DNA of 64,000 bases from Daphnia pulex (GCF_021134715.1 NC_060018.1:5597501-5661500); one strand, 5' to 3'. Counted from the first letter of the stretch, positions 9,914 to 22,400 are shown. Numbers and translations: made by a program. The notes: generated by a model not told the origin, from the letters alone.

Positions 9914-12900
9914 CTAATACACACCTTTGCATTGTTTGCATAGCCAAGCCCCACGAGTACTTTTTGGAGGCCAGCTTTCACACATTCTGTGAAACCACTC
10001 TTTACATCCCGTACACTCTATGGTGTGCCAAGCCTGTGTTCTTGTGGAATTCAGTGGGTGATAATCTATTCTTCGACAACTGCAGTAAACCCTAACCTTC
10101 TTGACTTTTTTTGAATCTGACGTAATCTTTTCTCTCTCCAAATCTGATTTAGGGAATGCTGACATAACTTTACTTAACAGGCATTTTTTCAAATGTTGCC
10201 TCATGACGCCCCTGTTATAGATGGACTGTGATGGATCTTCGCCCAATGCTAGAGTTATGGCATTTGCAATCGCATGAAGGCCACAATCATTCGGCAATTG
10301 CTGCTGACATCCAACACTTTGGTATTCAAAAGTTTTTCTGTTGGTTCGTAGAAGGGATGAAATACATCCTATTATATGCTCATTGACAGAAGATCCTCCC
10401 AAACTATCATAAATGGAAACCGAATCTTCTCCTTTCGATTTGGATGCCACAACCCAATGCCCCTTGCCATCGTGGATTATTTGTATCCATTTTTCACTAG
10501 GAGCAGCGGGAAATTCCAGATCCCAGCCGAGAGTCGTATCATATAATCCACCAATATTTGGAAACTGATGTTTGATCAGATTTATGGCTGCATTGATATG
10601 GCTTGATTCAAGCCAATACCCCGGAACGGTAATATCTTCGATTTCGGCTTTTGACAAATTCACCTGTTGGTTTGATCTCTGCGACCCACGGGTCTGATAG
10701 TGAAAGACCGGAGTCTGAAAATGTAAATAGATAATTAGGTACATGTTTAATATAAAAAATATATTACAGTATTTTAAATAAATTGCCGTTTTTAGATGTT
10801 GAACATCATTCGGTGAATTAGCCTGCGACTTGTTGGCCGAAGAATTGGCTGGCGAGCTGGTGATGGAAGAATTGGTTGGCGACAAGATGGCCGATTTGGC
10901 TGGTAATTTTGTGGTCGGCGAATTTGCAGAAGAATTGGAACACGAGCTGGCCGGTGATTTAGATGGCGACAAGCTACACGATTTGGCTGGTAATTTTGTG
11001 GTTGGCGAATTGGAAGCCAAGCTGGCCGGTGGTTGCGACAAACTAGCCGATTTGGCTGGTAATTTTGTGGTCGGCGAATTTGCAGAAGAATTGGAACACG
11101 AGCTGGCCGGTGATTTGGTTGGCGACGAACTAGCCGATGTGGTCGGCGAATTGGAAGCCGAACTGGCCGATGAATTTGGTGGCGGCAATGTTGGCGATTT
11201 GGCGGGGGACGAATTTGCTGACGACAATCTGCCCGGTGATTTGGTGACTGAAGACAATATGGCCAATGATTTGGTGGCTGAAGTCAGACTTGCTGTTGAA
11301 TTTGCTTGCGACTTGGTGGCCGGTGAATTGGCTGTCGTCTTAATGGATGAAGAAAAGCAATCCGGCGCTGAGGTAGCTTTGGAATTTCCTGGCGGTAAGG
11401 TGACAAGTTTTGGTAGTGATGTGATTGGCCTGGCTGGTGATTTGGGAGTCCACTTAACAGGTACGATTTTCGGAACATCTTTTTGAGAGTCTTTTTTTAT
11501 TGTAGATTTACTTGTACTTTTCTTTCTTGGGGGTGATGCGACATTAGCGTAGAACGGATCGTACCCATCCGATGCACATCGGTCTCCATTCAAATCCTCC
11601 CAAATAGATTGCGGGTTGGTAACATCATTTGGCCTAGGCCTTTTTCTCCCAGATTTCCTATCCGCCTTCTTTCTAGCATTTCTTCTAAGCTGGGTTACAT
11701 TTGGTTTTTTTTTTGTAGTAGTGTTTGCAAGGCCACAAGCTAGACGTGCCGCCATAACATGATAGCAAATTTTGGTTTCTGGGCACGAACATGAAGGATA
11801 CGGAAATATCCTTACATCGCGTGTGGCTGTTGATCCGGTAACGTTGAAAGTTCCGATTCTGTTGAAATTAATATCGATGTGTTTTTTTTCAATAACCCTT
11901 AATGCCCGTTCGTACGCGCATGACAAGCTAAAGTCTGATCCTTCTTCCAATTTAATGACTGGGGTGTCGTCCGCTCCCTTGTAATATATTTTAAAAAAAG
12001 ATCATTTTCTGTAGATTTAAATGAAAATTAAGAAATTACCATCTCGGTTGCTTTTCCAACAGCATCCTTTAAGCTTTTGAAAATTTCTTCCTCGTGTCTT
12101 ACTTCCGGTAGGAATGGGCAATCCTTTTCCAAGTCGTATAGAGATGTGAAGTCCTGATGCAAGTGGTAATTCCCACGGCCGTATCTACCTCTTAGAATTT
12201 CGGAGTAGAAAGAGGCGGAAATTTCCTCTAAAGCTAAAATCATTGTATCCACTGGAGATTCCTTCCAATCAACAAATCGCTTCAATAGCGCATTCATGGA
12301 TTCAGCCCTATTATTCGTGGCGCTAGTTAGTCCATGTTTTTTGATAACCCACAATCCTATGCGTTGTACATCTTTATGTATAAATTTCCGGAAATAGTTG
12401 GCAAATTCCTAAAATTATAATAATAAGAGTAAATATTTACAGGTTAGAAACTTTTATGTATACCTTATTCCATGAGGTACAAAATTCCAGTAGAAGATCG
12501 TTGTATTTTTGATTGTCCGACTGAGAAAATAGCTGTCTTATGTCATCGAGATACACACTTACTTCAACGTTTGATCTAAAGCCAAATTTTCTCAGTTGCA
12601 TCTTGGCATTTTGTAACACATGATTCCAGCATCGGTAGATTTCAATGAGGGGCAGATTTTGAGTCATTGCTGAAATAATGGCCGCTTCTTCGTCGGTTAC
12701 TATGAATGCATTTTTTGCCTTTGCAAGTCCCGGAAATCTATTTGCCACCTCTCTCCAAAATGCATTGTGAGTTTCCAAATTTTTTCTCTCGTGAAGCATA
12801 AACATCAAAGGAACTGTTGGCTTTTTCACAAATTCTGTTTCTTCATAAGACAAAATTGAGACATAAAAATCTCCTAATTTGAACGTGGTATCATAAAATA

Positions 12901-13725
12901 GACCGATAGGTTCATCTCTCCCTAGAAGCGAAGAGAAAACATCGGCCAGATTGTCGTCCCATCCAATGACGATCAAGTCGGGAAAAGTAATGATGTGTTT
13001 AACAAAAGTCCCGTCAACCGCTCTTACGTGAAGGTTGTAAAGGGTGTCCCGGGTCAACTGCAACTTTTGTTTGGCATTTAGAATGGCATTTTGAACTTGT
13101 TTTAAATTTCGGGGTCCTTGGGCTGCTTGAACTTTTACGTCACGGGGAATGGTTTCGTTCATTTTACGGTAGATTTTGGAAGGCTTTTCTCCGATCTCCT
13201 GCTCCATTTTGCGCAATAAAGAAGGCATTGTAGCGACAAAGGGCCTTTTTTTTAGTTCGTCGGACTTTGAATTTCCATGCGGTAATTTGGAAGAAATAGT
13301 TTCGTCCCCCTTATACACTACTAGTACTTTCTGCATCGTTGGGTGATGGAATGTCGTTCTAGTGAATTGTACAGAAAGCAAATCATTACCGTCGTCATCT
13401 TTGCCTTCTATCGATTGAAAATAGCGTTTTATGCCGATTGAATTTTCTGATCCCGGCATTAAATATTTAGCAGAACCCCCTTGACGCCAACGAAAACCGT
13501 CAGCCCTCCAATCCTCTAATTCAGTGAAATATGTGGTTACTTTTTTAAAGAAATAGAGGAAAGTTAATTTTTACCTTTTTGGCACTCCTCCTTCCATTCG
13601 AACACGTAGATAAATCCTCCTTTTGGTTGGAAACACGGGTTAGAAGAAATAATTTTGGAATCTTCAAAAATCTCATTGCTCACTTCAGTTACTAGTGGTT
13701 TTAATAATCTATCTCTACGAGCCAT
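9914..13725 (-). CDS. MULE transposase fused to SWIM finger, ULP1-type protease and PHD finger (about 1210 aa, 4 exons)
   Basis: Exons read on the minus strand are 13725-13576, 13513-12464, 12408-12040 and 11977-9914; all join on codon boundaries. The N-terminus has a DWRADGFRWRQ motif typical of animal MULE proteins. The transposase core shows FYDTTFK, VTDEEAA, CWNHVLQNAK and later RAESMNALLKR (DDE residues). A SWIM zinc finger CSCPETKICYH lies near residue 584. A long Ser/Pro/Thr repeat linker follows. The C48 (ULP1/SENP) cysteine protease keeps its triad: His in GHWVVAS (~1029), Asp in YDSLGG (~1047), Gln in CQQQLPNDCG and Cys in DCGLHA (~1085). A C4HC3 PHD finger closes the protein. A 90-bp in-frame segment at 10715-10804 could be a retained intron. 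The protein should cut and join DNA at the inverted repeats. The protease may remove SUMO- or ubiquitin-like modifiers (inference). Confidence 0.88.
10830..11330 (-). repeat. Tandem coding repeats of the Ser/Pro-rich linker
   Basis: Within the MULE gene the linker DNA contains direct repeats. The ~70 bp at about 10890-10960 recur almost unchanged at about 11047-11117. In protein they give repeated blocks of the type SPASSCSNSSANSPTTKLPAKS. The strong bias leaves the opposite strand open for 218 codons as well, which I treat as a shadow. Confidence 0.75.
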
Positions 13726-14127
13726 TGTGTTCTGGTCAGTGACTAAATCAGGACTAAATTAAAACAGAGCTGCAAATTGAGTGTAACACTGTAACGTAGC
13801 AGTAACATTTTCTTACCGTTCCCCTTTTTTTGCGCTCGGCACTGCATCGACAGTCGTGGGAACGTGGAGGATGGGAATCGAGATAGCTTGCGGGAAGATG
13901 GGAATGGAAATATGTGACTATTTTTGTCCATTAGTTTTAAATGTTTCTATAAACTGCCTGCTTGGATTTAAATTAATTGTGTTGTTCATATTTAACAGCT
14001 GAAAACCAACCCCTATGATTAGCATTGAAATTGATTCTTTGTTTGAGGGAATTGACTTAAACCCTAGGTAACTTATTTTTTCCGTTTTTTTGTAATATTT
14101 TCTAACTTTTGACAATGCAATAGCATT

Positions 14128-14494
14128 ACGAGGACTCGATTCAAAGAGTTAAATGGCGATCTTTTCCGCTCTACCATGGAACCTGTCGAGAAAGCCATCC
14201 GTGTTCTGTGACACCAATATGGACAGAGCACAAAGCCCAGATTCAAGATATCGTTCTCGTTGGTGGATCAATCCGTATTCCGGAGGTGGAAAAGCTCTTG
14301 CAACATTCCTTCAACGGAAAAGAGGTTAAGAAATACATCAATCACGATGAGGCCGTTGCCTACGGTGCGCTGTTCAAACTGCAATTCTTCAGGTAATCTT
14401 TATTTATTATTAAATTTCATTGAAACATTCTGATTTATTATAATATTTTAATTAGGGAGTCAAATCTGAGGCTGTCCAAGATCTTCAAAAAATG
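14128..14494 (+). pseudogene. Broken Hsp70/Hsc70 fragment captured inside the MULE
   Basis: The plus strand encodes [20 protein letters not shown] and then, after a frameshift near 14207, [20 protein letters not shown] and [12 protein letters not shown]. These are the nucleotide-binding-domain end of Hsp70. A 63-bp intron-like gap with GTAATC and TTAG follows (14393-14455), then a short exon with KSEAVQDL before the match ends. The 5' two thirds and the substrate-binding domain are absent, so this is a non-functional piece. The intron suggests capture from genomic DNA rather than from mRNA. It lies wholly within the transposon borders. Confidence 0.88.
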
Positions 14495-15159
14495 AATTGA
14501 AGTGAAAACTTACAGCGAATTTTGCCATGTTGAACAACTTGATTTATTGCAAGAGACAGAGAGAGAACTTGTGAAGTTGTGATGTTATTGTTGATTTGCT
14601 GGTACAAACAACTGATGACAGTGGACTCGAAGACGGTCGGTATTTATAGCAAGAAGGTAAAACCTGCCGGCCATATGGCCAGGGTGAGAAAGCGTAAAGC
14701 GGCATACATGCATTCATTGCCTTACTCATTATCAAAATCATTAACGGCGAATTATCTTGTGTAGAATTGATGCGCAAATAGCTATACCGACCAGTTTAAT
14801 ATCAGAAACTATATGTCTGTAATTATTGACTTTGTACTAAAATATGTATGAAACAAACAGAACTTGTTACCAAGCCCATCTTTGTTATTCGGTATTTATG
14901 TATATTTGTTATTCAATTACTCTTTGAATCTGTTCATACTACAATAAACGGTGGAATTCAAGATGTTCATTTCAATTATTTAAATTAAACAATAGTATCA
15001 TTTTTAAATTTCAAAAGTAAAATATTTCGCAAGTAGTTTCGCAATTAAGGATGCCCTTGGGCGTTCAGAAATTAAAAAACCGGAAATTTTTTATATTTCA
15101 AAAATCAAAGGTTTCGCAAATGGTTTCGCACTTTAGGATGCCCTTAGGCCATTGGACCC

Positions 15160-15257
15160 GCGAAACGGTCCCCAATTTTTGGGACCGTTTCGCACCACTG
15201 TTTCGCGTTTTAGGAGTTTCGCGTTCCGCCGTTTCGCTTCGCGTTTTAGTAACACCC
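15160..15257 (-). repeat. Right terminal inverted repeat of the MULE
   Basis: It is the inverted partner of 9412-9511. It carries the same GCGAAAC word array and its own 34-bp palindrome at 15160-15193. Confidence 0.92.
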
Positions 15258-15266
15258 GAAAAAAAT
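15258..15266. repeat. Right 9-bp target-site duplication of the MULE
   Basis: GAAAAAAAT directly follows the terminal AACACCC and equals 9403-9411. Confidence 0.9.
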
Positions 15267-15334
15267 GACAAATGTTTCTTCCTCATGAAGACACTCGCGC
15301 CACCTGGCGGATGGGGTCAATCCGCCGTTATGGC

Positions 15335-15595
15335 GACCGTAAAACTCCACCGACAATAGAAGTATAGAACCCCAATATTTTAAATAATTTAAAAAAAATT
15401 CTTTGTATGCGACAGTAAAACTCCAAAGACATAAGATGATAAGAACTCCTTTTTTTAAAAATATTATTTAAAAAAACCGACAATAGAACTCCAGTTAGTC
15501 CAGTGCCCGACAGTAGAACTCCACTACGCGACATTAGAACTCCAATAAATTCTTTAATTATTTTCATGTTCGAGTGTTCGACAGTAGAACTCTAT
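15335..15595 (+). repeat. Degenerate array of a CGACAGTAGAACTCCA motif
   Basis: Related copies start at about 15335, 15351, 15410, 15478, 15508, 15529 and 15579, with variants such as CGACAATAGAACTCCA and CGACATTAGAACTCCA. Most are followed by AT-rich spacers resembling AATATTTTAAATAATTT, so this looks like an eroded tandem repeat with a unit of roughly 50-70 bp. It sits just outside the MULE and upstream of the EMRE gene. Confidence 0.65.
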
Positions 15596-15977
15596 TGAAT
15601 TTTAAATATTTTAAATGTCCGACTATGGGCCTATTGCAGAGAAAATTTCCGCGTTTTGGGGCAGGAAAAGGGAATTTTTGTATGTAGTTCTATATTTGAC
15701 CGCTAGATGGTGTTGTGGCGAAAGTTTTCTTTTGTTTTTTAATATTTTTTTATGACACTTTCGGCGTGCCATAGAAAACACTTAAACAAGTCGGTGATTT
15801 TCGTTAGTTGGAAATAATCCTATCGCGGTAAACAAAACTTAGATTATAAACCAGTGTTGCGGACGTTTACTTCCTGAAACATACATTTTTAACGTATCTA
15901 TTCATATTTTAGACCTTGTTCGCCCCAGTGTCTTGCAAGAATACACACCCAAATCGGATCAATACGAGAACGTGAAA

Positions 15978-16241
15978 ATGGCTGCAACTGGCCTTCGAAA
16001 ACTTCTGAATTTTTCGGCGAATACCATTTTGGTTCGAAATAGAATTCAAGTCAGAAATATTGTTACTACTGAGACTGGATCAATCCTTGAAGCACCTCAA
16101 AAAAAAGGAATACTGGGATTTGCTGGAGTGGCAGTTGCAGTTACCACAGGAATAACCATTGGTTCACTTATCAGTAAAGATGTGGCCAGCTTTCTGGAAG
16201 AAAATGACCTTTTTGTTCCATCTGATGATGACGATGATTAA
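15978..16241 (+). CDS. SMDT1: Essential MCU regulator, mitochondrial (EMRE/SMDT1), 87 aa
   Basis: EMRE is a small single-pass protein of the inner mitochondrial membrane that links the pore MCU to its MICU gatekeepers and is needed for calcium uptake in animals. The sequence has a basic, Ser-containing N-terminus fitting a mitochondrial presequence. A hydrophobic segment at about residues 44-66 ends in GITIGSLISK, and the family's C-terminal FLEENDLFVPSDDDDD acidic tail is present. Length is normal. The frame is open upstream but without an ATG; AAAATGG at 15978 is the first and gives the expected presequence. The coding region is intronless. It is convergent with flightless-1, whose stop lies 185 bp away. 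Confidence 0.92.
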   Translation: MAATGLRKLLNFSANTILVRNRIQVRNIVTTETGSILEAPQKKGILGFAGVAVAVTTGITIGSLISKDVASFLEENDLFVPSDDDDD

Positions 16242-16425
16242 CAAAATTCAATATGTTCAATGTCCTTGATTGTTAGCAAAAAAAAGTTACACAAATAGTA
16301 TTAACTCACACAAGTTTGTTTAGTACATTTCACATTTTTATCAGTTACATGTTTGTTGCAATAATATTATTGTAATTAAAAGCAAAACCTATACACTTAA
16401 GCAAAAGCACGCTATGCTTACAAAA

Positions 16426-19400
16426 TCAAACAGGGAGTTTCCAGGTTGACCAGCCATGGAAGCACTTAGTGAAGCGTTTAGTCTCTTTGAATTTCAGGGT
16501 TAGAAACAACTGTCGCGGTCGTTGAGGTTGTTGGACTCGTAAATGTTGCATGTACACCTAAAACAATAATCTCGGTAAGTAACAAATTGGATTGAATTAC
16601 AATGTTTGTTGAGTATATTACTTGTACTGCTTTGTAAGTAAGTTTGACCTCCACTTCAGAACTTCTTGAACCAAGCCAGAGGAATACTTGATCACCATTA
16701 TCTAACAGCATGTTATCTTCATCTGCTAGATCATCCTATAGATTGAATTTAAAGTTTATACATTATTCCTTAAAAAAAAAATCATTAAAAATACCTGACA
16801 AAAGTCTGAGCACTTTTCTGAGACAGCAAAATAGCCTCGTTCGTTGGAACATCGAAAAAGTCTGGCGTAGTCAAGAAAATCGGCTTGTGTGTCGTACGGT
16901 CTGCGCTCTCCCAAACCAACCCAGAAGAAATTATCGGGTTCCTCACCTTCATTTAGCACCTGCAGACTAAATCTTTCCTAAAGGACAAAATTTTGGTATT
17001 ATTAGCCGATTTAAAATAATGTAGGGCACTTGTGTGCAAAATTTTCAACTAGCTAGCATGCGTATCATTCCATTAATATTTTGACCAGTTAACCACGATG
17101 GCCGATTTAATCCATGCAGTCGAGAATCATTGTTGCTGTGAAGCGTTGGCGGTCCTAAAAAGTTCTATAACCTAATAACAAGCCACGCGACACGATTCAA
17201 GCGGGGTGGAAGTATTTTTGTCTTTACACTCGTCTGGGATTGAATGGTGAGATGACGGTGGCTGTCAGATCGAGATTTCCCCAAAGTATCAAGCGTAAGT
17301 CGACCCATCACGATTTGGTCCCCTGCATTTTTCTAAAGCTCGTCCAAATTAATCACAAGGTTCTTTCACTCAATACACAAAGAGCGACTCCTTTTGTTCC
17401 GACTTGAAAAACTGATAACGGTAATTTTGAATTCTTCTTACCCCATCATACATCTCCCGTGCTATCTCTTCCGTAATCCGAGCCTCTTCCGGATCAGCTC
17501 TATTTCCAACCCAAACGTAGACAATTCCACTGCGATCCTCTTTATCAAAAGGCACTTTCAAAATGTAGCTATAAAATATTTAGAAAGAAAAAAATATATA
17601 AAGCAATTAACAAATATGATTGCGTAATACCAAAAACACGAATTTAAAAGTGATGAATCCGCTTGAATTTGTATGCATCTAGTGCAAAGGGTAGAACCAG
17701 AGCTACGGATCTGGAAAAACTCTGTAGGAGCAGTCCAGTCATCTCCTTTGACTGGTTTCCGTTTGCCTCGATGAATAACAAATTTGCGATGAAAATGAGC
17801 CAAAAACTTTAAGTTCTCCTGCTGTTGTCTCGTTCGTACCACCTAACAAAACAATAATTTTAAGACAAGTAATTCGACTAAAGTCATGGTTTAAATACCT
17901 CTAGCTTGGTACCAAAGAGAGATTCAAACTTTTTCTGCAAACTGAACGTAAACGTGAGCCATCCCATATCAGAAGCGTCCCTTCCCTGCCAAAAATAAAC
18001 GACACACTGAAAGTCATCCTGAGGATCGTCGTCATCATTTTTCGCATCTGGATCCGCATCGGTTGCAGGAATCCAATATCGACAGAGAAAGACATAGCAA
18101 TCCCCACTGTAGAAATGCCCAATGTCTTCCTCTGGTAATCGAACAAACTTCTTATTTTCCAAGACAAATGCTTCCATGGCCTAAAAAAAACATTAAAATG
18201 ATTTTAAAATACTATGAGTTTACAACATTATTTATGTAACGGTACCTCAAGGTCTTCATTCCAATCGTCTGATAGTTGTTGTGCCTCAGTTGCCGACATA
18301 GGCGGTTGCCGCGGGGTAAATAAGGCCGAAATATCTACCTGAAATTTTGAAAAATATCACATTTTAGTTTGAATATCAAACAAAAAATGCTTTTAATATT
18401 CAATTTTACGAAATAAGAATCTACTTTTGATAAAACAACACTACAGCAAAGAAAAAATAAGGAAAAAAGACGAGGTCCCACCGAGATTTGAACTCGGATT
18501 GCCAGATTCAGAGTCTGGAGTGCTAACCATTACACCATGGGACCTTGTACTCTTTACGCTAGTAAGGGTATAGAACAAGCTTCACCTTTGTCTGCTGTTC
18601 TGACGCCCATTTTCCCAGGTCAGCACCAGTTTTACGTACAGAGTCAGCGGTTCGAGTAAAATCAACAGCGATGACATCATTCCAGCCTGCAAATTTCGTC
18701 TTGAAAATCATGGGCTCAGTACCTATGAATTAAAAAGGACGTCACTGTTAGAGTTTGAATATTACAAAAATATATTAGAAAGCACCCCTGCGTCTTTATA
18801 CTAATGCAGATTTTGATTTTCTTAAAATAAAATGGGGATAACAACTCATAGTTTTTTAGTTATTAAACATTGTAACCTTCAATTTAAATGAGCGGGCGAT
18901 CTCGTTTAGAGGTGAAGGAAATATGAAAATATTGATCGAAAGACATAAATTACCTTCAGAAATTTTAGTCACGACAGCAAAAGCGGGGCGTGTGATGAGG
19001 GCGGTTAATTCATGTGCCAGCTTCAGTGCGGCTGCTCGGACAAGGCGAGTAGACTGCTTTCCAATCCAGATAAAAACCTCACCCAAGCAATCAATCAAAT
19101 AGACACCGTTCGTTTCAAGTAACTTGTGTTCTAGTTTTCCTCGAGTTGTTAGCTCGACCTAGGAGAATGTTTAAATTCGTTGATAATTCAATTTAAACAG
19201 AGAGATCCATTAAATATTTACCTGGGGTAATTCCAAATATCCCATTCCAAGCCCGACTCGATATAACTTCGCAGCAAACGGAACAAAGTCTTGCGTTACA
19301 TGTTCACGGATGATCTCTGGTCGATAAATTTCATCGGAATCAGATTCTGATGACATAACATCCCACCAGTCATCAGTCTCTTTGCTCTGGGCGCAGACTA

Positions 19401-22400
19401 TAATATCAGCGGTTCCTTTACGTTCCTCTTTGTTGATCTTCTCCGCGAGTAAGCGTGTTTTAGACCTGGCAGGAACAAGTTAAACATGTTAGTTGGTTCA
19501 TTCATTGCACTTTCCGACTGTTTGAATAAACCTGAGAGTATTCTTAGATTTCAGTCCTGTCCAGATAAACATCTTTTTGCCAGCATCTAGAAGGAAGACA
19601 TGGCGAGGATCAAGCTCATCAGCATGGACTGCAACGGGTTCAAGATGAATTGACGGGCCGGCAGCGTGTATTCTGTACAACCGTGGAGGTAACTCCATCT
19701 CATCAACAGTGAAGAAGCCGGAAGCAGTACGGCAACCTTCTAGATAGACGAGATCACCATCAATCATGGCAATAAATTCAGGTGACTCGTCCGCCTGTTC
19801 CTCTCGGATTGTTCGGCATTGCGCCCCGAGAAAATTTCGCAGATTAACTGCGTGAATGGCTGCGCACGCCTTTTTGTCCAACTGAAAAATACAATCGCAA
19901 TCACTACATTAGATTCGGACTACATCATGCTACTCATCCAGCTGCTGATAAGATAAATGGCGATGTTGGCATAATGCTAAGATACGAACAGTAGCATTGT
20001 CATGAAAAACGCACATTTGTTGACACAGCACAGGCACCGAGAGTTTCAATTTTCAAATTTGCGATGCTCGGAAAACATTTAAGGGAGGTTTGACTTACTG
20101 CCAACAACACTTTGAAAATAGGGGAAAAAACACTGGGGGAGAAGCAAACAAACGACCTAACCAAAATAAACTAACAAACAGCGTACTCGTTGGCATCTCT
20201 CCAATTGCTGATACAAGGGAAAGAAATAAACAGCAATGCGGAAATTTGTGACAAAAAAAGTTGCACAGATGGTTGGTCACGCACGTCATCATCGTTCATA
20301 GTTGTGAGTTCCGCAACAAAAAATTATTCCATAATCCATTTTTCTCGTTGTCAATCGGAATCAATCTTCTACAAATAACTAGACTCACTCCTATAGCAGA
20401 CAGCCTACAACAGCTAGGCATCTTGGCAAAAACATGCTAGTAATTATGCTGCGTACAATTTTCACTTTTCACTAACGTAACATAACTCATCTTTTCATTT
20501 AAATCGAATTACCTTAAAAGAAAGTTACTATAACCTTACCGTGGCTTTTTCTCCGATCCAAAAGGATATCTTCCAATTGAGAGAACCACTCTCGTCAATA
20601 AACGTTTTCAATACGATGTAACAATCGGCCTCGTAGAACTTTCCGTGGACGGATTCATCGACTTGACAAGGAAGAAAATTTTCAATTTCCCAAATAGTCA
20701 ATCCTGGAATTTGCCCGACATCTTCCTCAAAAAACTCGGAATAATCAAGCGTCGGTTTTTCCAAAGACTCCACCCATTTCCTTGGTCTGAATTGAGAAAC
20801 AATATAACTATTTGAGCATTTTTTAAACTATTCAATTAGTTACTTTAGAGATTCGGCTTTTAATTCTTCTATCGTCTTATGATTCTTATCCTTGGCGACG
20901 TCTTTTAGACCCTAAAAAATAAACGCCCAATCCATGAAAATTAACGAAACAGTAACTTTTTTGCAATAATTCAGCAGTAATACTTTAAGAATCTTTGCTT
21001 GGTCTTGATCTGCTTCTTCTTGTTGATGTTTCCCACGACGTCCTCGTTTACGGACATTATCTTTATCTGACAAGACAATAAACAAATATTATCAACCACA
21101 GAAGCATTTTGTTTGACAATTTCATTTACCAAGTGACGTATTGCTTTCTGCGTCTAAGGAAGATTGTTTCGAAAGTGTCCCTGATTCTTGAGGAGTTGAC
21201 AACGCTACTGTTCCTGCAGCACTGGCCAGCCTCAGTTGATGTTGTAAAGAAAAATCGATGTTGTAATATGCATTAGCCAAGGCGTGGGGATTGGGTTTAG
21301 GTGGGGCTTTAAAATCAGGGTTGCCTCTGGTTTCTATTAGTTCCAATTTAGGAAGATACTGAATTCCTTTGGGTAAATATCGTAGTCGATTGTTAATGAG
21401 GATGAGTTTTTTCAAATTGAGACATTTCAGAAACGTATCGGGGATTGTCTCCAACTTGTTATCTGATGCGGAAAATATTTCAAGGGCAGGTAAGCGACCT
21501 AGGTCTGCGGGTAAGCCTTCACTTTCTAAATTATTTGAATCAACAAACAACCGACGGAGACACGGTAATAAACAAATAGAGGGCGGTAACGATCGCAACT
21601 GGTTTCGGCTTAAATTCACTGTTTCAAGTTTGGACCACAAATCTAAAAAAAATAAAAAGATATTAGTCACTTCTGTAATCCATACGTATTCAATTTTGAA
21701 ATACTTACCAATGGCTGAATGTAGTTCTGTCATGATGTTATTGCTCATATTGAGCCTTCTCAATGTTGGAAGTACAAAAAGTCCATCGGGTATTCTAGAA
21801 AGACCGTTTTGTGACAAGTCCACTTCACCCACATCGAGCAATGCTTCCAGAGACGACGGGATGTTTAAAACACTCCTTTGAGTATCCCGAACCTGCAGGC
21901 TTCTCAAGGCTGTTAACGAAGGTAGTTGTCTCATTTGATAATTTGCCATGGGGTTCCCATTCAGGATCAAAGTTTGTAAGTTAACTAATCTTCTAGTTTG
22001 AGGAGGTAGAGTTTCAAGGCGGTTATGGCTCAAATCCAAGAACAGCAGGTCGGTCAACTGAACAAAGAGTTGGCTTGGTATTGCTTCAATACTGCAAGAG
22101 AGAAATTGGCACTAACAAATCAGAAAATTTGTAATAATGTTTGGCATTTTAAAATACTTATTGTGGCTGAGGTTAAGGACTAGTAGAGATTTAGCTCTTT
22201 CTAATCCATCTGGGACTTGTCTCAGGTTATTGTGACTAAGGTCGAGAGTTGTAAGTTCTTCCACTTGAAAGATATCTTGTGGTAAACTGGAACTCCTCAA
22301 GCAGTTATAACGAAGGTTAAGGGAGCGAAGGCAGGGAAGGGTAGTCACTTCACCATATACTTTGTCAATTTTGTTTCTCTTCAAGCTTAAATGTTCCTAC

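Larger units (their letters stand above)
9412..15257. mobile_element. Complete Mutator-like (MULE) DNA transposon, 5846 bp
   Basis: Both ends are defined. The terminal inverted repeats start GGGTGTTACTAAAACGCGAA and are identical for about 80 bp and similar to about 100 bp. A perfect 9-bp duplication (GAAAAAAAT) flanks them. Inside, on the minus strand, is a four-exon gene whose protein contains a MULE-type transposase domain. On the plus strand near the right end lies a fragment of a host Hsp70 gene. Ends, duplication and transposase all agree with the Mutator superfamily. The open gene and near-identical ends suggest a recent insertion. Subterminal direct repeats (GTTTCGCA...AGGATGCCCTT) occur at about 15036 and 15122. 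Confidence 0.93.

Noticed and set aside
10830..11486. 218-codon open frame on the plus strand
   Set aside because: It is the exact antisense of the Ser/Pro repeat linker of the MULE protein; the acidic repeats (GDL, ELA, EEL) are a by-product of codon bias on the coding strand.
15933..15977. N-terminal extension of EMRE
   Set aside because: The frame is open but has no ATG; the presequence starts naturally at 15978.
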